Shown here one piece after another: positions 7,305 through 13,161 of a stretch of DNA of 13,161 nt. A program made the translations under genes and the position numbers. Source of the stretch: Actinomycetes bacterium (GTDB lineage: Bacteria > Actinomycetota > Actinomycetes > Actinomycetales > Microbacteriaceae). Position 1 is the stretch's first letter, and every line of letters begins with the position of its first letter. The stretch lies in assembly GCA_023450335.1 (NCBI GenBank), contig JAEXHA010000107.1, positions 1 to 13,161 of the forward strand. Direction: 5' to 3'. Below the pieces are notes generated by a model. It worked only from the letters and a program-made list of their open reading frames with translations. It was not told the origin of the DNA and ran no database searches.

Positions 7305-9128
7305 ATGGCACATCTGCTGGGGGCCGAGGCCCTGCACCTGGAATACCCGACCAAGGTCGTCTTCGACGGCGTCTCACTCGGCGTCGATGAGGGCGACCGC
7401 ATCGGCATCGTCGGCCGCAACGGCGACGGCAAGTCGAGCCTGATGGCCATGCTCGCCGGACGCCGCGAACCCGATTCCGGCCGGGTCACCGTTCGCGGCG
7501 GCGTGCGCATCGGCATGCTCGATCAGGCCGATGTCCTCGACGACGCCGGCACCGTCCGGCACACGATCGTCGGCGACCGGCCCGAGCACGAGTGGGCCGG
7601 CGACGCGGCGATCCGCGATGTCATGAGCGGACTGGTGGCCGACCTCGACCCCGACGCACGACTGGACACCCTCTCGGGTGGTCAGCGACGGCGCGTGGCA
7701 CTGGCGAAGCTGCTGGCCGGCGACTGGGACGTCCTGGCCCTGGATGAGCCCACCAACCACCTCGACGTCGAGGCGATCGCGTGGCTGGCCGCGCACCTCA
7801 AGCGCCGCTGGTCGCCGAGCACCGGTGCGCTCATGATCGTCACCCACGACCGCTGGTTCCTCGACGAGGTGTGCACACGCACATGGGAGGTGCACGACCG
7901 CATCGTCGAACCGTTCGAGGGGGGCTACGCCGCGTACATCCTGCAGCGCGTCGAACGCGACCGCCAGGCCGCCGTCATCGAGCAGCGGCGGCAGAACCTC
8001 GCCCGCAAGGAGCTCGCCTGGCTGCGTCGCGGTGCCCCCGCGCGCACGGCGAAGCCGAAGTTCCGCATCGAGGCGGCCAACGAACTGATCGCCGATGTGC
8101 CCGAGCTGCGTGACAAGGTGTCGCTGACCTCGCTGGCCGTCTCGCGTCTGGGCAAGGATGTCGTCGATCTGCTGGACGCCGGAGTGACCTACCCGGCCAC
8201 CGGCGGCGAACCCGCACGCGAGGTGCTGCGCGGCGTCGAGTGGCGCATCGCGCCGGGCGAGCGCAGCGGGATCCTCGGCGTCAACGGCGCCGGAAAATCC
8301 ACGTTGCTGGGACTTGTCGCCGGGACGGTCGAACCCACGGCGGGACGGGTCAAGCGCGGCAAGACCGTCAAGGTCGCCGTGCTCACCCAGCGCATGGACG
8401 AGCTCGACCCGCATCTCGACGAGCCCGTACGTGTCGTGGTCTCCCGGCTGCGTACGAGCTACACGATCGGCACCGGTTCGAAGGCGACCGAGCTCACCCC
8501 GGGACAGCTGCTCGAGCGCATGGGCTTCGCCTCGGCGCAGCTGTCGACCCCGGTGAAGGACCTCTCCGGCGGCCAGAAGCGGCGCCTGCAGCTGTTGCTG
8601 GTGCTGCTGGACCAGCCGAACGTCCTGATCCTCGACGAGCCCACCAACGACCTCGACACCGACATGCTCGCGGCCGTCGAAGAGCTGCTCGACGGATGGG
8701 CGGGCACGCTCCTGGTCGTCTCCCACGACCGGTACTTCATGGAGCGCGTCACCGACGACCAGTACGCGATTCTCGACGGACGGCTCCGTCACCTGCCCGG
8801 CGGTGTCGACGAGTATCTGCGGCTTCGAAAAGAGCAGCCGCAATCCCGCCCCGTGGACACCGGCGCGGTCGGTGATGCGAAGCAGGAGGCACACGCCGGC
8901 AGCCTCGCTGGTGCTGAGCGTCGAGCGGCACAGAAGGAAGTCGCTGCGATCGAACGACGCCTCGACAAGCTGGGCGATGAAGTGAAGCGCCTTCATCAGC
9001 GGATGGCCGACCACGAGCAGAGCGACTACGAGGGGATGCAGCGACTCGCGGACGACCTCCGCACCGTTGAGGATGAGACGGCTGAGCTCGAAGAACGCTG
9101 GATGGAGCTTTCTGACGCGATCGGCTGA
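7305..9128 (+). CDS. ABC-F family ATPase (Uup-like, ribosome-associated)
   Basis: Soluble tandem ATPase of the ABC-F class, which acts on the ribosome (translation factors or antibiotic-protection proteins) and has no membrane domain. It has 607 residues. Domain 1: Walker A GRNGDGKSS with K43, signature LSGGQ 123-127, Walker B LALDE ending at E148, then PTNHLD. Domain 2: Walker A GVNGAGKST with K331, LSGGQ 420-424, LILDE ending at E445, then PTNDLD. The interdomain linker (about 215-290), containing RKELAWLRRGAPARTAKPKF from R234, is the P-site tRNA interaction motif region and looks Uup-like. A charged C-terminal coiled coil covers about 537-606. Both catalytic glutamates are intact. Third-position GC drops over the last 100 codons. 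Housekeeping versus resistance function cannot be decided from sequence. Confidence 0.93.
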   Translation: MAHLLGAEALHLEYPTKVVFDGVSLGVDEGDRIGIVGRNGDGKSSLMAMLAGRREPDSGRVTVRGGVRIGMLDQADVLDDAGTVRHTIVGDRPEHEWAGDAAIRDVMSGLVADLDPDARLDTLSGGQRRRVALAKLLAGDWDVLALDEPTNHLDVEAIAWLAAHLKRRWSPSTGALMIVTHDRWFLDEVCTRTWEVHDRIVEPFEGGYAAYILQRVERDRQAAVIEQRRQNLARKELAWLRRGAPARTAKPKFRIEAANELIADVPELRDKVSLTSLAVSRLGKDVVDLLDAGVTYPATGGEPAREVLRGVEWRIAPGERSGILGVNGAGKSTLLGLVAGTVEPTAGRVKRGKTVKVAVLTQRMDELDPHLDEPVRVVVSRLRTSYTIGTGSKATELTPGQLLERMGFASAQLSTPVKDLSGGQKRRLQLLLVLLDQPNVLILDEPTNDLDTDMLAAVEELLDGWAGTLLVVSHDRYFMERVTDDQYAILDGRLRHLPGGVDEYLRLRKEQPQSRPVDTGAVGDAKQEAHAGSLAGAERRAAQKEVAAIERRLDKLGDEVKRLHQRMADHEQSDYEGMQRLADDLRTVEDETAELEERWMELSDAIG

Positions 9129-9196
9129 GGCAGGAGAACGCTGAGATCGGTCTTCGCGAGCGGTCCGGCCTGACGCTGAGCGAGCTCTGCGAGGGA

Positions 9197-9913
9197 TTGG
9201 ACATGCGTCGCCAGTCGGTCAGCCAACACCTGGACGTGCTGGAACAGGCGAGGTTGGTGACGGCGGTGCGTGACGGCCGGCGCAAGCTGCACTATCTGAA
9301 CGCGGTGCCGATCCGACAGATCCAGAACCGCTGGATCTTCCGGTTCGAGGAGCCACAGCTGGCCGCCCTCGACGCCATCAAGGAACGAGCAGAAGAGCTG
9401 AACATGGCAACGACCACCACCGGGCACGTCCCGGACTACGTCTACACGACGTACATCAGCGCCACACCCGATCAGGTGTGGGAAGCGCTGACCGATCCGG
9501 ACCTGACGGCCCGCTTCTGGGGGCACCGACAGACTTCGGACTGGCGACAGGGCAGCCGGATCGAGCATGTCCGCGACGATGGCTCGGGTGTCCCCGACGC
9601 GACCGGCACGATTCTCGAGGTCGACCGCCCCCGGCGATTGTCCTTCGGATTCGACGATCCGGCGCGGGTCGACGATCCGACGTTCGAGCCGAGCATCGTC
9701 ACCTTCGACATCGAGTCGGGCCAGGGCATCGTGAAACTCACCGTGACGCACACGGTCCTGGCAGACATGGAGGTCTACAACAGCATCGCCCAGGGGTGGC
9801 CGCAGGTCATGGCGAATCTGAAAACTCTGTTGGAGACCGGGGACGTGCTCCCGCAAGCCCCGTGGACGTTCGCGGCTCGAGGCGTGAGTCTCAGCGGTCG
9901 AAGCTCAGACTGA
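9197..9913 (+). CDS. 5'-truncated ArsR-type HTH / SRPBCC (Aha1-like) fusion; possible pseudogene
   Basis: The C-terminal part is a complete SRPBCC (START/Aha1-like) domain, from YVYTTYISATPDQVWEALTD through FWG to QGWPQVMANLKTLLETG. Ahead of it is the second half of an ArsR winged helix: MRRQSVSQHLDVLEQARLV, then a wing VRDGRRKLHYLN. Such fusions normally start with about 30 residues including A-D-P-T-R-R. Here the frame opens only after a TGA at 9113-9115. The homologous-looking LRERSGLTLSELCEG (9152-9196) precedes the first usable start (TTG 9197, ATG 9203), so coding sequence lies upstream of any start. The first HTH helices and the native start are missing, right against the ABC-F stop. 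ATG 9404 could still give the SRPBCC domain alone. The C-terminal tail after LPQAPW also looks longer than usual. DNA binding is doubtful; promoter unknown. Confidence 0.72.
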   Translation: MDMRRQSVSQHLDVLEQARLVTAVRDGRRKLHYLNAVPIRQIQNRWIFRFEEPQLAALDAIKERAEELNMATTTTGHVPDYVYTTYISATPDQVWEALTDPDLTARFWGHRQTSDWRQGSRIEHVRDDGSGVPDATGTILEVDRPRRLSFGFDDPARVDDPTFEPSIVTFDIESGQGIVKLTVTHTVLADMEVYNSIAQGWPQVMANLKTLLETGDVLPQAPWTFAARGVSLSGRSSD

Positions 9914-10388
9914 GCTTGCGCAGCAGGCCCGCGAGGCGCTCGCGGTCCGACCGCGACAGGGCCTCCAGCAGCAGCGCCTCGGCGTCGACCAGGCGCGTGA
10001 TCGCGGCATCCACCCGCGTGCGTCCGTCATCGGTGAGCACCACCAGCACGCTGCGGCCGTCGCTCGGGTCGGCTTCACGCCGTACGAGCCGCCGGCCGAC
10101 CAGGCGATCGATGCGGTTGGTCATGGTGCCGCTCGAGACGAGCGTCTGCTGCAGCAGCTGCTTGGGGCTGAGCCGATAGGGCTCTCCGGCGCGGCGCAGT
10201 GCCGACAGCACATCCCACTCCCACGCCTCGAGATCGCTGCGGCGGAACGCCTCACGCCGGGCGCGGTCGAGATGCCGCGAGAGCCGGTCGACGCGCGACA
10301 GCACTTCCAGCGGTGAAAAGTCGAGGTCAGGACGCTCCGCGACCCACGCCTCGAGGATCCGGTCGACTTCGTCATGCGGGGGCGCCAT
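9891..10388 (-). CDS. MarR family transcriptional regulator
   Basis: Dimeric winged-helix repressor of the MarR family, 165 residues. The N-terminal helix carries SPLEVLSRVDRLSRHLDRAR. The DNA-binding core reads LEAWEWDVLSALRRAGEPY, then LSPKQLLQQTLVSSGTMTNRIDRL (recognition helix) and the wing RREADPSDGRSVLVVLTDDG. The C-terminal helices for dimerisation are present, so it looks intact. It converges on the SRPBCC gene, overlapping its last 23 bases, and diverges from the galactanase gene across 89 bases. Family members usually repress their own promoter and a neighbour and respond to phenolic or oxidative ligands. No ligand can be read here, and control of the galactanase gene is only a possibility. 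Confidence 0.92.
   Translation of the reverse strand: MAPPHDEVDRILEAWVAERPDLDFSPLEVLSRVDRLSRHLDRARREAFRRSDLEAWEWDVLSALRRAGEPYRLSPKQLLQQTLVSSGTMTNRIDRLVGRRLVRREADPSDGRSVLVVLTDDGRTRVDAAITRLVDAEALLLEALSRSDRERLAGLLRKLSLSFDR
9901..9917. terminator. perfect inverted repeat across convergent gene ends
   Basis: AAGCTCAG-A-CTGAGCTT is an exact 8-bp inverted repeat with one central base. It covers the SRPBCC stop codon (9911-9913) and the last codons of marR. In RNA from either strand it can fold into a 7-bp stem with a 3-base loop. No U-tract follows on either side. Its position between converging genes fits a bidirectional terminator, though chance is possible. Confidence 0.45.
10004..10013 (+). repeat. 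interspersed 10-mer CGGCATCCAC, copy 3 (antisense to marR)
   Basis: Exact copy on the strand opposite marR coding; the marR strand reads Val-Asp-Ala here, so the motif is kept at nucleotide level with a different protein reading. Confidence 0.5.
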
Positions 10389-10400
10389 GCCTCGATTATC
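10389..10400 (-). promoter_or_regulatory. candidate -10 box for leaderless marR transcript
   Basis: On the minus strand GATAAT (10400 down to 10395) is five of six to TATAAT and ends 6 bases before the marR ATG (10388-10386). Transcription would start at or next to the start codon. No Shine-Dalgarno is seen upstream, which agrees with leaderless translation. The -35 region (around 10418-10423) has no good match. Confidence 0.5.
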
Positions 10401-10431
10401 CCGGCCTCTGGTGCACGCCGCGGTCCACTGC

Positions 10432-10437
10432 TACTGT
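10432..10437 (+). promoter_or_regulatory. candidate -10 box of the galactanase gene
   Basis: TACTGT fits TANNNT and would place the transcription start near 10444, leaving a leader of about 34 bases that holds a ribosome site. Unlike the other promoters in this window, this one has a leader. The -35 is weak. The box shares three bases with the palindrome that follows. Confidence 0.4.
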
Positions 10438-10448
10438 GACCGGTAACA
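10435..10448. promoter_or_regulatory. LacI-family-type operator over the galactanase promoter
   Basis: TGTGACCGGTAACA is a 14-base palindrome with six of seven arm pairs matching and a central CG. That layout (T-G-T ... C-G ... A-C-A) is typical of LacI/GalR-family operators. It overlaps the -10 box and the predicted start of transcription, the usual place for repression. No LacI gene is in the window, so the regulator would be encoded elsewhere. Confidence 0.5.
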
Positions 10449-10454
10449 GCCCCG

Positions 10455-10466
10455 CTTCGATCGAAG
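10455..10466. promoter_or_regulatory. 12-bp perfect palindrome overlapping the galactanase ribosome site
   Basis: CTTCGATCGAAG is an exact palindrome in the galactanase leader; its last bases are part of the Shine-Dalgarno AAGGAG (10464-10469), which is 8 bases before ATG 10478. It may be a second protein site or a small 4-bp hairpin that partly hides the ribosome site. Confidence 0.3.
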
Positions 10467-10477
10467 GAGATCGACCC

Positions 10478-13161
10478 ATGCGTGCACGCCTGCTCCTGCG
10501 CTCCGCCGTCCTGGCCACCGTCGCGACCCTCGGCGCCACCGCGCTGGCGGTTCCCGCAGCCGCCGATGACGGCCCGGTCGAGGCGGGCATCGTGGTCCAG
10601 AAGGTCGAGAACCTGCCGGCCGACTTCATCAACGGCGTCGATATCTCATCGGTGCTCTCGCTCGAAGAGTCCGGCGTCGTCTTCCGGGACGACGCCGGCC
10701 AGCCCGCCGACGTGTTCGACGTGCTCGCCGACCACGAGGTCACCGATGTGCGCGTGCGGGTGTGGAACGATCCGTTCGACGCCGCCGGTCACGGCTACGG
10801 CGGTGGCAACGTCGATGTGGCGCGCGCGGTCGAGATCGGGCAGCGCGCCACCGCTGCCGGGCTGCGGGTGCTCGTCGACTTCCACTACTCCGATTTCTGG
10901 GCCGATCCCGGCAAACAGCACGCGCCGAAGGCCTGGGAGGGGCTCGCTGTCGCCGACACCGCCGCCGCCGTCAAGCAGTTCACGATCGACGCCCTCGGGC
11001 AGTTCGCGGCCGCCGGCGTCGACGTCCGCATGGTGCAGGTGGGCAACGAGACCAACAACGGTGTCGCCGGGGTCACCGGCTGGCCCGCGATGGGCGAGGT
11101 CTTCGCCGCCGGGGCCGAGGGGGTACGCGAGGCGCTGCCCGACGCCCTCGTCGCCGTGCATTTCACCAACCCGGAGCGGGCCGGCAGCTACGCCACCTAC
11201 GCCGCGAACCTCGAGAGCGCGGGCGTCGACTACGACGTGTTCGCCTCGTCGTACTACCCGTACTGGCACGGCACGCTCGACAACCTCACCTCCGTGCTCA
11301 CCGACGTCGCCGACACCCACGGCAAGCTCGTGATGGTCGCCGAGACCAGCTGGGCCCACACCCTCGACGACGGCGACGGTCATCTCAACACCATCGACCT
11401 GCCCAGTGAAGCCACCCAGTACCCGGTGAGCGTGCAGGGGCAGGCCACCGCCGTGCGCGACGTGATCCAGGCCGTCGCCGACGTGGGCGACGCCGGCATC
11501 GGCGTCTTCTACTGGGAGCCCGCATGGCTGCCCGTCGGGCCGCCCGACCAGCTCGAGCAGAACAAGGTCCTGTGGGAGCGCGACGGGTCGGGCTGGGCGA
11601 CCAGCTACGCGGCCGAGTACGACCCCGACGACGCCGGCGTCTGGTTCGGCGGCTCCGCATGGGACAACCAGGCACTGTTCTCCTTCGACGGCACCCCGCT
11701 CGAATCGCTCAACGTCTTCGCCTACGCCCGCACCGGCGCCACCGCGCCGCTGGAGGTGACCGCCGTCGAGCAGCCCACCGTCACCGTCGCCGACGGCGAC
11801 GCGATCACGCTGCCGGCCACCGTGGAGCTCACCTACAACGACGGCTCGACGGCCGCCGACCCCGTCACCTGGTCGGAAGCGGCCGACTTCATCTCGGGGC
11901 CGGGCACCTACCGCATCTCGGGGGTGACCGACTCGGGCCACGACACCATCGCGACGGTGACCGTCCTGGCCGTCAACGCGGTCGTCAACCCGGGCTTCGA
12001 AGGCGACGACGTCACCGTGTGGCAGGTCACCGGCGATGTGCTCCGGCTGCGGGCCACCGACGACCCGCACACCGGAACGCGCTCGGCGCACTTCTACTCC
12101 GGCGCGCCGTTCACCTTCACGCTCACCCAGCAGCTCACCGGGCTGCCGGCCGGCGATTACACCGCATCGGTGGCCGCACAGGGCGACGGCGAAGGCGATA
12201 CGGGCACCGTCACCCTCACGCTGACCGCCGGAGACGACGCGGCATCGGCCCCGGTCGCCCTGAACGGCTGGCGCAACTGGTCGACCCCGACGACGGATGC
12301 CGTGGCCGTGCCGGCCGGTGGCACCGCGACCGTCACGATCAGCGCCGATCTGCCTGCCGAGGCCTGGGGGACCCTCGACGACATCGTCGTGACCGGCGCC
12401 GCCGACGGCGCCGACACGAGCGCGCTCCAGGCTGCCGTCGCCCGCGCCGACGCCATCGACCGTGACATCGTCACCCCCGCCTCGGCCGCGGGTCTCGATG
12501 CCGCACGCGAGATCGCCGACGTCGTGCTCGCTTCGGCGGCACCGGCAGCCGCGAAGGTGGATGCCGCGCTGACGAGGCTGCAGGACGCGATGGCCGCGCT
12601 CGAGCTGACCGGCCCCGCCCCGGCATCCACGGTCACGCCGGTCACCATCACCGTGGTCGACGGCGAACCGCTCGCCCTGCCGGACGAGGTGGATATCGTC
12701 GCCTGGAACGGCGAGGTCGACACCGCCGCGGTGACCTGGTCGGACGCGGCAGGCTGGATCGCCGGCGAAGGCGAGTACGCCCTCACCGGCACGACCGAGG
12801 GCGGACTGACCGCGACGGCCACCGTCACCGTCACCGCCCGCCAATGGGTCATCGACCCCGGGTTCGAAGACCCCGACGCCACCGCGTGGGCCATCGACGG
12901 CACCGGCGCGTCGATCGGCGCCACCGGCGACGCCGCCGCGGGGGAGCGCGCCGTGAGCTTCTGGGCCGACCGTGCGTACACGTTCACCGTGACCCAGCGC
13001 CTGGCCGGCGTGACCGCCGGCACCTACACGCTCTCGGCGACCGCCCAGGGCGGTGACACCGGCGCCGACGACACGCTGCGCGTGGTCGCCCACACCGATG
13101 CCGGGGCGACCGGCGCCGACCTGACGCTGGCGGGATGGCAGGAGTTCGACACCGCCACGAC
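10478..13161 (+). CDS. secreted GH53 arabinogalactan endo-beta-1,4-galactanase, multimodular (partial, 3' end outside window)
   Basis: Cuts beta-1,4-galactan side chains of plant pectin outside the cell. 894 residues are visible with no stop before the right edge. Residues 1-29 form a signal peptide (MRARLLLR, a hydrophobic stretch, then VPAAA and likely cleavage). The GH53 domain spans about 48-410: INGVDISSVLSLEESG, VRVRVWNDPFDAAGHGYGGG, VDFHYSDFWADPGKQ, the acid/base E191 in VGNETNNG and the nucleophile E289 in VAETSW. After it come an Ig-like domain (about 424-500), a CBM61-like jelly-roll from VVNPGFE (502) to about 640, a helical FIVAR-like linker (645-711), a second Ig-like domain (about 717-787), and a second CBM61-like copy from 788 that the window edge cuts. 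AAGGAG at 10464-10469 sets the start. A LacI-type operator lies over the promoter; marR is divergent. Confidence 0.93.
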   Translation, partial: MRARLLLRSAVLATVATLGATALAVPAAADDGPVEAGIVVQKVENLPADFINGVDISSVLSLEESGVVFRDDAGQPADVFDVLADHEVTDVRVRVWNDPFDAAGHGYGGGNVDVARAVEIGQRATAAGLRVLVDFHYSDFWADPGKQHAPKAWEGLAVADTAAAVKQFTIDALGQFAAAGVDVRMVQVGNETNNGVAGVTGWPAMGEVFAAGAEGVREALPDALVAVHFTNPERAGSYATYAANLESAGVDYDVFASSYYPYWHGTLDNLTSVLTDVADTHGKLVMVAETSWAHTLDDGDGHLNTIDLPSEATQYPVSVQGQATAVRDVIQAVADVGDAGIGVFYWEPAWLPVGPPDQLEQNKVLWERDGSGWATSYAAEYDPDDAGVWFGGSAWDNQALFSFDGTPLESLNVFAYARTGATAPLEVTAVEQPTVTVADGDAITLPATVELTYNDGSTAADPVTWSEAADFISGPGTYRISGVTDSGHDTIATVTVLAVNAVVNPGFEGDDVTVWQVTGDVLRLRATDDPHTGTRSAHFYSGAPFTFTLTQQLTGLPAGDYTASVAAQGDGEGDTGTVTLTLTAGDDAASAPVALNGWRNWSTPTTDAVAVPAGGTATVTISADLPAEAWGTLDDIVVTGAADGADTSALQAAVARADAIDRDIVTPASAAGLDAAREIADVVLASAAPAAAKVDAALTRLQDAMAALELTGPAPASTVTPVTITVVDGEPLALPDEVDIVAWNGEVDTAAVTWSDAAGWIAGEGEYALTGTTEGGLTATATVTVTARQWVIDPGFEDPDATAWAIDGTGASIGATGDAAAGERAVSFWADRAYTFTVTQRLAGVTAGTYTLSATAQGGDTGADDTLRVVAHTDAGATGADLTLAGWQEFDTAT
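12557..12630. repeat. interspersed 10-mer CGGCATCCAC, copies 4 and 5 in opposite orientation (in the galactanase gene)
   Basis: One copy on the minus strand (12557-12566) and one on the plus strand (12621-12630) flank the end of the helical linker of the galactanase. They encode Val-Asp-Ala and Pro-Ala-Ser-Thr respectively. Confidence 0.5.

Noticed and set aside
7374..9014. Long minus-strand open frame opposite the ABC-F gene
   Set aside because: Antisense shadow of a gene with complete tandem ATPase motifs; no motif or ribosome site of its own.
9092..9143. AGAACGCTG direct repeat as the proven cause of the ArsR truncation
   Set aside because: A 9-base repeat 43 bases apart can occur by chance and does not by itself explain which sequence was lost; kept only as a hint.
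10646..13093. Very long minus-strand open frame opposite the galactanase gene
   Set aside because: It is low-complexity Gly/Arg/Val/Asp-rich, has no recognisable motif, and mirrors a strongly supported GH53 gene; long antisense frames are expected at this GC content.
1..13161. CRISPR array, tRNA/rRNA genes, insertion sequence, toxin-antitoxin or phage defence system
   Set aside because: No regularly spaced repeats, no cloverleaf or rRNA core sequence, no transposase or terminal inverted repeats, and no such protein motifs were found on either strand.

Overview
The window is very GC-rich with a strong G/C preference at third codon positions. It has short intergenic gaps, start/stop overlaps (ATGA, GTGA), and several start codons preceded directly by an actinobacterial TANNNT-type -10 box. 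Together with the gene content this points to an actinobacterium, most likely a Microbacteriaceae member such as Microbacterium. That placement is inference from composition, gene order and protein flavour, not from a search.

Layout, left to right. (1) 1-2930: the tail of a heme (tetrapyrrole) operon, with partial hemD (uroporphyrinogen-III synthase), hemB (porphobilinogen synthase) and hemL (glutamate-1-semialdehyde aminomutase). All are on + and linked by ATGA overlaps. HemL implies the C5 (glutamyl-tRNA) route to 5-aminolevulinate. (2) 3051-9128: a run of + strand genes: rsmA/ksgA (16S rRNA dimethyladenosine transferase), a YghZ-like aldo/keto reductase, ispE (MEP isoprenoid pathway kinase, GTGA overlap with the reductase gene), an Eis-like GNAT acetyltransferase and an ABC-F ATPase. 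rsmA, the reductase gene and the ABC-F gene share a start-site block, GTAG(G/C)CTGGAG followed by 2-4 bases and ATG. It reads as a -10 box placed for leaderless transcription. (3) 9116-9913: an ArsR-type HTH/SRPBCC fusion gene that has lost its 5' end against the ABC-F stop codon. It converges on a MarR regulator (minus strand, 9891-10388), with a perfect inverted repeat across the two gene ends. (4) 10478 to the window end: a secreted GH53 endo-beta-1,4-galactanase, divergent from marR, with duplicated Ig-like plus CBM61-like modules. It is open at the right edge. Its promoter carries a near-perfect central-CG palindrome of LacI-family operator type, which suggests substrate-controlled use of plant pectic galactan.

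The heme block and the rsmA/ispE/ABC-F block are housekeeping. The accessory part is 9100-13161, a decayed regulator followed by a polysaccharide-utilisation gene. There is no gene-free stretch over 300 bases; the largest gaps are 2931-3050 and 10389-10477. I saw no tRNA, rRNA, CRISPR array, insertion sequence or phage gene, and no convincing undescribed multi-gene system. The most useful leads are the truncated ArsR/SRPBCC gene, the galactanase operator and modular tail, the repeated leaderless start motif, and an over-represented 10-mer CGGCATCCAC.
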